A DNA stretch of 36,662 nt from Bacillus sp. ISL-41. Lineage in GTDB: Bacteria; Bacillota; Bacilli; Bacillales; Cytobacillaceae. Within the stretch, counting starts at the first letter, position 1. The number at the start of each line of letters is the position of its first letter. Of this stretch, positions 15,633-22,728 are shown piece after piece. The position numbers and the translations under genes are program-made. The DNA lies in contig NZ_JAGGQP010000050.1 in NCBI RefSeq assembly GCF_018613235.1, forward strand, positions 1 to 36,662, in the 5' to 3' direction. The notes beneath the pieces were generated by a model. It worked only from the letters and a program-made list of their open reading frames with translations. It had not been told where the DNA came from and made no database searches.

Positions 15633-16510
15633 TCACTTTTGAAGGTGAAAATCGCAAGTTCAGGCTGGGATAAGAACCTGAAAGGAAGCCTGGTCGTTCC
15701 AAGGCCGCGATTCACGTATAGTGTTAGACCATTATTACGGCCTGCAGTGTAAAAGCCCTCCACATATTTTTCGGCAAAAGGCGGTGTTACCAGTGGGCCG
15801 TAAAATGGGATCTGAATTTGTCCTCCGTGGCTGTGACCGCTCAGCTGCAATTGTATGGGATGTTCTGCAGCTTCTTCTGCTTTGTCAGGTGCATGGGATA
15901 AGAGGATGGTATATGAGTTGTTTGGTATGTTGGCCATAGACGCGTTCAAATCAGGCCTGCCAAGCATAGCATCATCGATTCCGGCTATCCAAATCGAACT
16001 GCCATCAAGCAGCTTGATGTTAGCTGAGGTGTTCAGTAATAAAGAGAAACCTGATTGTTCCATGATCTGCTTATATAAATCTGAACCGTAGCCGCCATGG
16101 TCATGGTTTCCGTATACGGCAAACTTTCCAAGAGGCGCATTCAAGCGGCTCAATATGGAAATAAGCCTGGTTTTTTCGGCAAAATGTCTAGGGTCATCTA
16201 TCAAATCCCCTGTAAAAACGATCAGGTCAGGGTTCAGCTTATTGATTTTGGTGATCAACTGCTTCAGCTGTTCCATCGTATACTGGAATCCAATATGGGT
16301 ATCACTGAACTGAATAAGCCTCACTCCATCAAACCCGGATGGCAGCGCCGCATTTTTAATAGTATGACGGGTAATATCAAGCATACGGGGTTCGACTTCA
16401 CGGGCATAGAAATAGCCTCCTGTGCCGAGTCCAGCAGCAGTTAATGCGGTTCCAACTGCCCTTTTAATAAAAGTCCTCCGAGTGATTTGTTCAGACATGA
16501 AAAATACCAA
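15617..16510 (-). CDS. ykuE: Tat-exported metallophosphoesterase YkuE
   Basis: A 297-residue calcineurin-like phosphoesterase. The N-terminus carries a twin-arginine signal, TRRTFIKRAVGTALTAAGLG, so the protein is exported folded. Metal-binding motifs are in order: FSDTHIG, FTGDLIDDP, YGNHDHGG and SGHSHGGQ. B. subtilis YkuE is a known TatAyCy substrate bound to the wall. The start is either the TTG at 16510, with GGAG 5 nt upstream, or the ATG at 16498; both keep the Tat signal. It is convergent with the GGDEF-EAL gene; no gene is fused or overlapped. The substrate is unknown. Confidence 0.95.
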   Translation of the reverse strand: MVFFMSEQITRRTFIKRAVGTALTAAGLGTGGYFYAREVEPRMLDITRHTIKNAALPSGFDGVRLIQFSDTHIGFQYTMEQLKQLITKINKLNPDLIVFTGDLIDDPRHFAEKTRLISILSRLNAPLGKFAVYGNHDHGGYGSDLYKQIMEQSGFSLLLNTSANIKLLDGSSIWIAGIDDAMLGRPDLNASMANIPNNSYTILLSHAPDKAEEAAEHPIQLQLSGHSHGGQIQIPFYGPLVTPPFAEKYVEGFYTAGRNNGLTLYVNRGLGTTRLPFRFLSQPELAIFTFKSEKTSS

Positions 16511-16660
16511 CCTATCTCCGAATTTTCTCTACTATACTAGCAAACATACATGCAAAATAGAAGTGCCATTTTAGGGAAAGGTTTTTTAGACACGACATAA
16601 GGGAAGAGAAAGGAAATATGGAAAGCCCTTTTGTAGCTAAGCAGAATTGAGGTGTTGTGG

Positions 16661-16885
16661 ATGGGTGATCATGAACTGAAGATGGAAATGATTTTTATTC
16701 CCGCAAAAAATGGGCATATAAAAGTTTTTGTGTATGGTTTTAATCATTTAGGAACATGGGGGAATGCGGTAGCCGTCTTTAATGGTGAAAGTGTAAGCGC
16801 AAAAGGGTTCAATAAGAAGAGGACAATCGTCCATTCGCTTGCAAAGCTTCATAGGTCGCTTCTGAAAAAGAGGAGAGAAAATTAG
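16661..16885 (+). CDS. Small basic protein of unknown function
   Basis: A 74-residue protein ending in a very basic helix (HSLAKLHRSLLKKRREN). The first half is predicted beta-rich, with alternating hydrophobic residues (MIFIPAKNGHIKVFVYGF). GAGGTG lies 6 nt before the ATG at 16661; upstream in-frame GTG and TTG codons lie inside or against that site and are unlikely starts. I do not recognise a family. It sits between the divergent ykuE and the convergent C39-like gene, so it is monocistronic. Support comes from the ribosome site and the lack of a better ORF here. Confidence 0.6.
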   Translation: MGDHELKMEMIFIPAKNGHIKVFVYGFNHLGTWGNAVAVFNGESVSAKGFNKKRTIVHSLAKLHRSLLKKRREN

Positions 16886-16930
16886 AAGGAATTCCCCCAT
16901 TCTTAAAAATTCTTTGAATAGAGATAAATA

Positions 16931-16961
16931 AAAAGACAAGGCCGGAATAATATCCAGCCTT
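16931..16961 (-). terminator. Terminator of C39-like lipoprotein gene
   Basis: On the minus strand AAGGCTGG pairs with CCGGCCTT (one G-U pair) around an 8-nt loop and is followed by GTCTTTTT. Confidence 0.82.
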
Positions 16962-16971
16962 ACCCCATAAC

Positions 16972-17757
16972 TTAACGGTAACTGACTGCTCTGGATTGCA
17001 TCGCTTTCCATGTTTCTATAAATCGATTTTTGTTTACTGGCACCTGTTTTCGGCCAGACAGAGGGTCGTTCAGATAGACCGTTGTTTCATTGAAACCGAC
17101 CAGGACTACTGCGTGCAGGTCTAGTGGCGTCTTGATGACCTCATTGCCATGCGTCCAGGATTCCCAGCGATCGGGCAGCCGATAGTCGCCGGTAGTCCAT
17201 ACAACTGCTGGATAACCAGCAGACACTTGGTCAAGTACTGCTTCAAAGTCCTTGCCCGTCAAATTGACGGCCCTGCCTGGTAAATAACGATTGATTAAAT
17301 CAACCATTGGTTTATCGAAGACCGCATATCCTGCGCGTCTACCTGTCATATCTCCAACAAAACCTTCAGCTGGATTACCCCAACTCAAAATATCTCCATT
17401 TGCTGACCTTTTCAGGGGATCATTATCTTTTTGTATCTCCTTGAAAAGCTTCATTTTATTTGTATCAGCTCCGGCAAAGTTCAGCATCATTGCCAGACTG
17501 GTCACTTCACAACCGTATTTTAATTCTGGATTTTGTTTGATCAAGGGTACGTTCAGTAATGCCTTGCTTTTTCGTTGCTGGTGTTGGTCTTGCTTTTGAT
17601 TAGGGTTTGGGACCGCTATTTCCTGAATTGGCTCAGGACTTTCCATAATGATGGGTTCATTTTTGTTTTGTTGAACTTGTGCTTCATTTTCGGCGGGCGA
17701 GCCGTGGCTGCATCCAAGCAATGGAAGAAGAATGCCAATGAAATGCCACGTTTTCAT
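16972..17757 (-). CDS. C39-like peptidase lipoprotein
   Basis: A 261-residue secreted lipoprotein. The lipobox PLLGC puts the modified Cys at residue 16; a Gln/Asn-rich linker runs to about residue 65. The rest is a papain-like C39_2 domain: Cys83 in KYGCEVTSLAMML, His215 in DLHAVVLVGF, and Asn230-Asp231 in VYLNDPLSGRK form a plausible catalytic set. It is like B. subtilis YvpB. No ABC transporter or double-glycine peptide lies next to it, so bacteriocin processing is not suggested. The ATG follows GGAAGGATGATG. The substrate is unknown. Confidence 0.9.
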   Translation of the reverse strand: MKTWHFIGILLPLLGCSHGSPAENEAQVQQNKNEPIIMESPEPIQEIAVPNPNQKQDQHQQRKSKALLNVPLIKQNPELKYGCEVTSLAMMLNFAGADTNKMKLFKEIQKDNDPLKRSANGDILSWGNPAEGFVGDMTGRRAGYAVFDKPMVDLINRYLPGRAVNLTGKDFEAVLDQVSAGYPAVVWTTGDYRLPDRWESWTHGNEVIKTPLDLHAVVLVGFNETTVYLNDPLSGRKQVPVNKNRFIETWKAMQSRAVSYR

Positions 17758-17956
17758 GTCATCATCCTTCCATAAGCTTGTATTTAGTTTTAGGTTATCA
17801 TAATGATTTTATGACTTGAGGAAAATGGAAACAGTGTAACTGAGGGAATACTCATATTATGATAAAATCATTCATATCAAATTAGTGGTAAGAAGTTTTA
17901 AAAACGTTTTGGAGCGCAACAAAATTTTGCAGGTTTTAGGGAGGTTTCAGATTGAA

Positions 17957-19165
17957 TTGGATGCTCTGGATATTTTAACCGACCTTGAACATGTCGTCCC
18001 TTTTTTTCAGCCGATTTTTAATGCGGAGGAGCATAAAATCATTGGATATGAGGTCTTAGGCCGGTATATAAGCGAAAATGAGGAAATCAGTCTCGGATCT
18101 TTTTTTCAGGATGATACAATCCCTGAAGAGTACCGGATTGAAGTGGAAAATGTCGTTTTTTCTAAAGCGATGGAAATAGCGTCACGCTCAGGTGACCAGG
18201 ACCTTTTATGGTTTGTCAACAAGGATGCTGGATTATTGATGGTGGATGATGGGGAAGGATTTTTGCAATTGCTCCTTTCATTCCATGATAAGGGGTTGAG
18301 GCCTGAGCATATAGTGCTTGAAATATCTGATCGTAATGTACAAAGCCATATTGAGCATCTAATCAATTACTATAAATCCTTTGGAATAAAAATTGCGATG
18401 GCCCAAGTGGGCAGTGAAAGCAGATATTTTGAGCGAATAGCCGGCATAGAGCCAGAGATTCTAAAAATTGATATGTCCTCGCTAAGATCAAACAATGCAG
18501 GCCCAGCCTATCTGGATGTCCTTCATTCTTTATCGATCCTTGCCCGCAAAATTGGTGCGACACTTTTGTTTGAAAACATTGAAACGCCGTATCAGCTGCA
18601 GTTTGCCTGGAAGAATGGAGGCAGGTTTTATCAAGGATTTTATCTAATAAAACCTCAGGGGAATTTAGTTGAAAAAGATATTCTAAAGGAAAAAATAAAG
18701 TCAGAAATACATGGGTTTATCTTATCTGAGAAGAAACGGCTTCATTCTTTTTTTGATTTGCGAATCGAGCTGAACACGAAACTCCAGGAATTGACAAGCC
18801 GAAATAAAAAAGGTCAAAATCCTAGTGAGTTCCTGATGGCAATGGGAGAAAGTCTTGATGGAATCGCATTCCGTATGTATATATGTGACGAAGACGGATT
18901 CCAGCTGTCACCTAACCTTTATAAAACAGGTGAGCATTGGATTTTGCAGCCTAAATACCTGGATAAGAATTGGAGCTGGCGACCTTATTTTCTTGAGAAC
19001 ATTATTAGAATGAGAACGGGGAAAAAGGGGATCTTGTCAGACCGATACAGTGATATTGAAACGGGGGAGGTAATCCGGACGTTTTCGCTGCCTTTGAATG
19101 GAGCTGAATTCTTATTTGTCGATTTAAGCGCATCTTTTCTTAATGAACGTGAAGGGTTATTTTAA
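17957..19165 (+). CDS. ykuI: YkuI-like EAL-domain c-di-GMP-binding protein, active site degenerate
   Basis: A YkuI ortholog: an EAL domain (about residues 10-250) plus the YkuI C-terminal PAS-like domain (PKYLDKNWSWRPYFLENI). In B. subtilis the protein binds c-di-GMP without detected hydrolysis. Here E32 (EVLGR), N88, E122 (LEISD), K170 (LKIDM) and E206 remain, but the DDFGTG loop has become AQVGSES, so both metal-ligand Asp positions are lost (A149, Q150). Hydrolysis is therefore unlikely; a receptor role is inferred. I chose the TTG at 17957, matching the B. subtilis start; GGGAGG lies 12 nt upstream. An open frame extends to a GTG at 17885. Confidence 0.93.
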   Translation: MDALDILTDLEHVVPFFQPIFNAEEHKIIGYEVLGRYISENEEISLGSFFQDDTIPEEYRIEVENVVFSKAMEIASRSGDQDLLWFVNKDAGLLMVDDGEGFLQLLLSFHDKGLRPEHIVLEISDRNVQSHIEHLINYYKSFGIKIAMAQVGSESRYFERIAGIEPEILKIDMSSLRSNNAGPAYLDVLHSLSILARKIGATLLFENIETPYQLQFAWKNGGRFYQGFYLIKPQGNLVEKDILKEKIKSEIHGFILSEKKRLHSFFDLRIELNTKLQELTSRNKKGQNPSEFLMAMGESLDGIAFRMYICDEDGFQLSPNLYKTGEHWILQPKYLDKNWSWRPYFLENIIRMRTGKKGILSDRYSDIETGEVIRTFSLPLNGAEFLFVDLSASFLNEREGLF

Positions 19166-19238
19166 CAAACAGGAAAAGCGCATAGTAAATTGAAATATGT
19201 ACAATTTATAGATACAGCCTTCTATAAAGGGGGATTTT

Positions 19239-19484
19239 ATGAGTATATATACGACAATGCTCTTATTGGCAGGGGCAGGGGTGCTAGTTGCCGGCCTTTT
19301 CTATACCTGGACTTTTGGAAAGGGGCAGAAAAGAGCTCAAGGAAATCTGGATTCTCAGGTCCCAGGGGCTGTTCAGGAGCACGCTTACATCCGGAACCCT
19401 ATTTTTTTGACATATATAATCGTGCTTTCTATAGCTCTGTTGTTCGTTGTTTATTTTGCGGTGACAACAGGATCACGATATTAA
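19239..19484 (+). CDS. Small two-helix membrane protein
   Basis: An 81-residue protein with hydrophobic segments at about 5-24 and 54-76, joined by a hydrophilic, Gln/Lys-rich loop (FGKGQKRAQGNLDSQVPGAV). AAAGGGGG lies just before the ATG. I do not recognise a family. It follows ykuI after 73 nt with no terminator between, so it may be co-transcribed with it. A strong terminator overlaps its stop codon. An out-of-phase longer frame over the same DNA (from 19190) lacks a ribosome site. Confidence 0.75.
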   Translation: MSIYTTMLLLAGAGVLVAGLFYTWTFGKGQKRAQGNLDSQVPGAVQEHAYIRNPIFLTYIIVLSIALLFVVYFAVTTGSRY

Positions 19485-19514
19485 CCTCCAAACCGGGGGT
19501 TATTTTTTTTTTTT
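19483..19514 (+). terminator. Terminator with 12-T tract
   Basis: AACCTCC (19483-19489) pairs with GGGGGTT (19495-19501), including one T-G pair, and is followed by A and 12 Ts. It closes the possible ykuI and membrane-protein unit. Confidence 0.88.
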
Positions 19515-19707
19515 ACTTCTGAAGAGTTACGGATAATACTACAAATTTTTTAACATTTACGTTAGTTCGAGTCAGTTAAGGGTAAATTGATACTGTAAAA
19601 CAGGTATCGTGTCAGATGCTGAAGTTATTTTACGAATGAATTTCATAATCATATAGGGTAAATGTTGGTAAAATTGTATTTACTAGTCATCATGGAGGAG
19701 GGGGAAG

Positions 19708-20385
19708 ATGGACAAGCGGTCAAAGCTATTATTTTTGTTTATAACATTTTTATTATTCTTGATGCCGGCCAATGCATTTGCTGACTCAGATTTGGATGGC
19801 AGGGAAGACGTTTTTGCATTCCTCGGAAAGGCTTTTGATTCACAGGTTTCCTTAAGTGAAAAAGGCAGGACTATGGATGAGATTGAAGCTGTATTAAGCC
19901 CTTATTTTACAGAAGAATATAAGTCCCAATTCATTGGAGAGAATGTGGTAGGACAGGAAAATGATTACCAGACTTACGGAACCGACTTTGCTCCATATTA
20001 CATTCCGTTTTATGCCTTTTCAGAAAAAACGAAAGTGGTTGAAATGGAGAATGAAATTTATGTAGTCGAGTTTTTTCCTGGGAATACAGAAGGACCAGTA
20101 GGCTATGAAGACCATTATGAAGGATTAAAGCTGGTTATTGAGGATGGTGACTGGAAGGTAGCTAAATATTTACATGATGAAGTTCCCGAGGAAGTAATCA
20201 ATAAAGCCTACCCGGAAAAAGCGAAGGAGCAGCAGGCTTCAAAGCCTGAAAATGTAGACAATGTAGACAAGGAAATGGTCAGAACAACCGTATTTGGACC
20301 GAATTTCTCTGCGCTGAAGACGTTCATGGAGTTGGGAGTCATTTTCAGGAATGAAAACAGGACATTATTATTCGGTTTATTATAA
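19708..20385 (+). CDS. Secreted DUF3993-like protein
   Basis: A 225-residue exported protein. A signal peptide (MDKRSKLLFLFITFLLFLMP) is followed by a likely cleavage after ANAFA at residue 25. The mature part is acidic and soluble-looking, with YYIPFYAF and a beta-strand pair LKLVIEDGDWKVAKYL typical of DUF3993 proteins of Bacillus; the function is unknown. The last 30 residues are more hydrophobic. GGAGGAGGGGG precedes the ATG. It is monocistronic with a strong terminator. A possible sigma-B-like promoter upstream is discussed under rejected items. Confidence 0.75.
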   Translation: MDKRSKLLFLFITFLLFLMPANAFADSDLDGREDVFAFLGKAFDSQVSLSEKGRTMDEIEAVLSPYFTEEYKSQFIGENVVGQENDYQTYGTDFAPYYIPFYAFSEKTKVVEMENEIYVVEFFPGNTEGPVGYEDHYEGLKLVIEDGDWKVAKYLHDEVPEEVINKAYPEKAKEQQASKPENVDNVDKEMVRTTVFGPNFSALKTFMELGVIFRNENRTLLFGLL

Positions 20386-20389
20386 AGAT

Positions 20390-20426
20390 AAAGCGTGAAA
20401 TCTAATCAGATTTCACGCTTTTTTTA
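20390..20426 (+). terminator. Terminator after DUF3993-like gene
   Basis: AAAGCGTGAAATCT (20390-20403) pairs perfectly over 14 bp with AGATTTCACGCTTT (20408-20421), with a 4-nt loop and a T tail. The stem can also serve the convergent glutaredoxin gene, though its minus-strand tail is weaker. Confidence 0.93.
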
Positions 20427-20444
20427 CTCTCTGTTAAACCCTAT

Positions 20445-20684
20445 TTAATCCTTGATATCCAAAACTCGCTTCAGCTTTTCAAGATCAAAGCCTGTGATGA
20501 TTTCTTCTCCAATCACTATGGTTGGCGTGGAATAGGAATTGTAAATTTCCGTTAGCTCCTGCTTGCTTTGGTCATCTAAATTGATATTTTTCTCTGTATA
20601 CGAGAAGCCGAATTCACTCAGGAACATCTTAATGATTTGGCAAGGAGGGCAGTCATTCTGGGTGTATACTATGATGTCATTCAT
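20445..20684 (-). CDS. Glutaredoxin-like thiol oxidoreductase
   Basis: A 79-residue glutaredoxin/NrdH-type thioredoxin fold. The redox motif is CPPC (residues 13-16, in TQNDCPPCQIIKMF), the cis-Pro lies in STPTIVIG, and the ITGFDLEKL helix is typical of NrdH/YruB-like proteins. The CPPC dipeptide is unusual for glutaredoxins (CPYC) or thioredoxins (CGPC). It starts one base after the stop of the MBL-fold gene (TAA-A-ATG), with a GGGGGAAG ribosome site inside that gene, so the two are coupled. A reductase role, perhaps for the neighbouring hydrolase or for bacillithiolated targets, is inference. Confidence 0.9.
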   Translation of the reverse strand: MNDIIVYTQNDCPPCQIIKMFLSEFGFSYTEKNINLDDQSKQELTEIYNSYSTPTIVIGEEIITGFDLEKLKRVLDIKD

Positions 20685-20685
20685 T

Positions 20686-21648
20686 TTATTTGCTTCCCCC
20701 GGTATTTTTGTTCAAATAATGGACCAGCCCCATGGCACTGACATTCACATCGAGATATAACAGTTCATATATTGGATGGTTGTCTGGCAGCCCTCGCTGG
20801 GTCAAGTGAGTTTTAATTTTATCATAAAGTTTCTGTGTAATCTGCTCAATTTGTTTTTCTGGATGCTTTTCTTCCATTACAACATTTTTTGCTTCTTCGA
20901 TGAAAACTTCAAGCCAGCTCTCCACTTGCCTGAAAGCTTCAGGAGGGTTTTCAGACACGCCATAATGTCCAAAAAATATCCGCTTTACCCCAAGTTCCTG
21001 GAAGCGACTCATGGAATGAAGCATCTTTTCAGGATCAAATTGATTTGGGGATGTCGAAGGCAGGTAGAATTCAATGCCTTCACGATCAAGCTGCGGGTAA
21101 TAAATTCCTGCAGTGTCACCAGTGAAGATGCCGTTGGCTAGCGGATGATAAATACTGAAATGGTGATTGGCATGGCCAGGAGTATCTAAAAACTTCAATG
21201 TAAGTTTATCGCTTATTTCTAATGTATCACCTTCACCTTTAATCATCAGGCGATCTTCCGGAATTTCAACGATCGGGTCAAAAAGCTGTGAAAATTTGTC
21301 GCCATATACAGCTTTTGCACCCATGATCAATCTTGAAGGATCAGCAAGATGCCTGGCACCCTTGGGATGTACAATTACTTTTGCATTCGGGCAGTGCTGT
21401 AACATCAGCCCCGCTCCGCCAGCATGGTCAAGGTGTATATGGGTCACGATTATGTATGAAATATCGGCAGGTGATACTCCTAATGTTTGTAAGCCTTCAA
21501 GGATATAGGGAATGGACGGGCTAGCGGATGTTTCGATAAGCGTCACCTTATCTTCTGTTAACACATATGTACCCGTGCGTTCAGGCATACTTAAATCAAA
21601 ATCATCGATTAGAAAGACATTTTCAGTTAGCTGGACTGTTTTTTTCAA
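20686..21648 (-). CDS. MBL-fold metallo-hydrolase
   Basis: A 320-residue metallo-beta-lactamase-fold enzyme. The metal-binding motif is VTHIHLDHAGGAG (HxHxDH); further ligands lie in TPGHANHHFSIYHP, GIFTGDTAGIYYP and GHYGVSENP. A roughly 90-residue helical C-terminal extension follows the domain. The substrate is unknown; related proteins include glyoxalase II-like and lactonase-like enzymes. The start is a TTG with AAGGAGTG upstream. It is the first gene of a two-gene unit with the glutaredoxin-like gene. Confidence 0.9.
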   Translation of the reverse strand: MKKTVQLTENVFLIDDFDLSMPERTGTYVLTEDKVTLIETSASPSIPYILEGLQTLGVSPADISYIIVTHIHLDHAGGAGLMLQHCPNAKVIVHPKGARHLADPSRLIMGAKAVYGDKFSQLFDPIVEIPEDRLMIKGEGDTLEISDKLTLKFLDTPGHANHHFSIYHPLANGIFTGDTAGIYYPQLDREGIEFYLPSTSPNQFDPEKMLHSMSRFQELGVKRIFFGHYGVSENPPEAFRQVESWLEVFIEEAKNVVMEEKHPEKQIEQITQKLYDKIKTHLTQRGLPDNHPIYELLYLDVNVSAMGLVHYLNKNTGGSK

Positions 21649-21833
21649 AAAATCACTCCTTTTCTCAAAGCTTTTACTTGTACATCTTCTGACATTATTT
21701 TATTCTGTTAATATTGACATGTAAAGAATTGTGTATAGAAAATTCTGAAATCATTTTACATGGATATAAATAGGCCAATTGCAAAATCTATTTATAAGTT
21801 ATTGGTTTTTGTTTTGAAAGGAGAGGGAGCATA

Positions 21834-22070
21834 ATGTCACAGCTTCAGGGAATAGTCACTCGTTTAAAGAATCTGCAAGAGCAGTCCAATGGAGGAGAAC
21901 CTGCTCAACGCTTTTTTGAAGTGAATGGAGAGCGTAAATGCCAGGTTACATACCATCCAAAAACTGAAACATACGAATTGGAAATATACAATGACAAAGA
22001 AAAGCCTAAGAAATATCAATTCGACAACATTGATATGATTACAATCGAGATCTTTGATCTGATTCAGTAA
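21834..22070 (+). CDS. ykuJ: YkuJ family protein (DUF1797)
   Basis: A 78-residue protein of the YkuJ/DUF1797 family, a small alpha-beta fold of unknown function with a known B. subtilis structure. Family blocks are visible: MSQLQGIVTRLKNLQ, RFFEVNGERKCQVTYHP, and KYQFDNIDMITIEIFDLI. AAAGGAGAGGG precedes the ATG. It sits directly before darB, as in the B. subtilis yku cluster, and has its own terminator. It has no catalytic residues that I can name. Confidence 0.95.
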   Translation: MSQLQGIVTRLKNLQEQSNGGEPAQRFFEVNGERKCQVTYHPKTETYELEIYNDKEKPKKYQFDNIDMITIEIFDLIQ

Positions 22071-22085
22071 TCCTCAATAACAATG

Positions 22086-22108
22086 GGACCCATCTGTGGT
22101 CCTTTTTT
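22086..22108 (+). terminator. Terminator of ykuJ
   Basis: GGACC (22086-22090) pairs with GGTCC (22098-22102) and is followed by six Ts. The stem is short but placed directly after the ykuJ stop. Confidence 0.8.
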
Positions 22109-22221
22109 GTTTTGAATTTTGCTAATATCCTCGTTTTCCTGAAGTAAACTAAATAAAAGCGCCCTCATTTATTATGTGGTAAAATGTAGTGGAAAGAAAT
22201 CCATTTTAGGGAGTTTTCGCC

Positions 22222-22668
22222 ATGATTAGTCTTTACAGCGGTGAGTTTTTGGAAGTATCAATTAAAGACCTGATGATTCCTTCTGAACGCGTAGCCCATG
22301 TTCAAGTTGGCAATAGCCTGGAGCATGCTCTGCTTGTTTTAACAAAGAGCGGGTATACTGCGATTCCTGTTCTTGATCCTCATTATCGTCTAATGGGTTT
22401 AATAAGTACACCTATCATAATGGATTCCATTCTCGGCCTCCAAAGAATCGAGTTTGAGCAGCTTGAGAGGAAGCGAGTAGAAGAAGCCATGAATACAAAA
22501 ATACCAAGAATCAACATCCACTCAACTCTCAAATCCTCATTGGACCTTCTTGTTGATCACCCCTTCCTCTGTATAGAAGATGACTCTGGTATATTTGAGG
22601 GTATTCTGACAAGGCGGACTGTACTACTGAAATTGAGCAAACAAGTAAAAAGGTATAATAAGAAATAA
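22222..22668 (+). CDS. darB: CBS-domain c-di-AMP receptor DarB
   Basis: A 148-residue protein of two CBS motifs, orthologous to B. subtilis DarB (YkuL) and Listeria CbpB. Diagnostic stretches are VAHVQVGNSLEHALLVLTKS, YTAIPVLDPHYRLMGLI and FEGILTRRTVLLKL. DarB dimers bind c-di-AMP; the apo form activates the (p)ppGpp enzyme Rel and pyruvate carboxylase (established in B. subtilis), linking potassium and second-messenger state to the stringent response. TTTTAGGGAG precedes the ATG. The gene order ykuJ-darB-ccpC is kept apart from an inserted MFS gene. Confidence 0.95.
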   Translation: MISLYSGEFLEVSIKDLMIPSERVAHVQVGNSLEHALLVLTKSGYTAIPVLDPHYRLMGLISTPIIMDSILGLQRIEFEQLERKRVEEAMNTKIPRINIHSTLKSSLDLLVDHPFLCIEDDSGIFEGILTRRTVLLKLSKQVKRYNKK

Positions 22669-22678
22669 TATCATAAGG

Positions 22679-22708
22679 CAGCTCCCGGATCCGGGGGCTG
22701 AATTTTTT
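22679..22708 (+). terminator. Terminator of darB
   Basis: CAGCTCCCGG (22679-22688) pairs with CCGGGGGCTG (22691-22700), including one T-G pair, and is followed by AA and six Ts. It ends 21 nt before the MFS start. Confidence 0.9.
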
Positions 22709-22728
22709 ACATCTCAAGAGGTGTGTAT

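Noticed and set aside
16748-17011. Minus-strand ORF opposite the 74-aa gene
   Set aside because: It overlaps the terminator of the C39-like gene and has no ribosome site or recognisable domain; treated as a shadow.
16972-17757. Bacteriocin-processing peptidase
   Set aside because: The C39-like protein is a stand-alone lipoprotein without an ABC transporter or leader-peptide genes around it.
19561-19585. Sigma-B-like promoter (GTTAGT-N13-GGGTAA) before the DUF3993 gene
   Set aside because: The -10-like part fits but the -35 part matches only four of six bases and it is over 120 nt from the gene; too weak to list as a feature.
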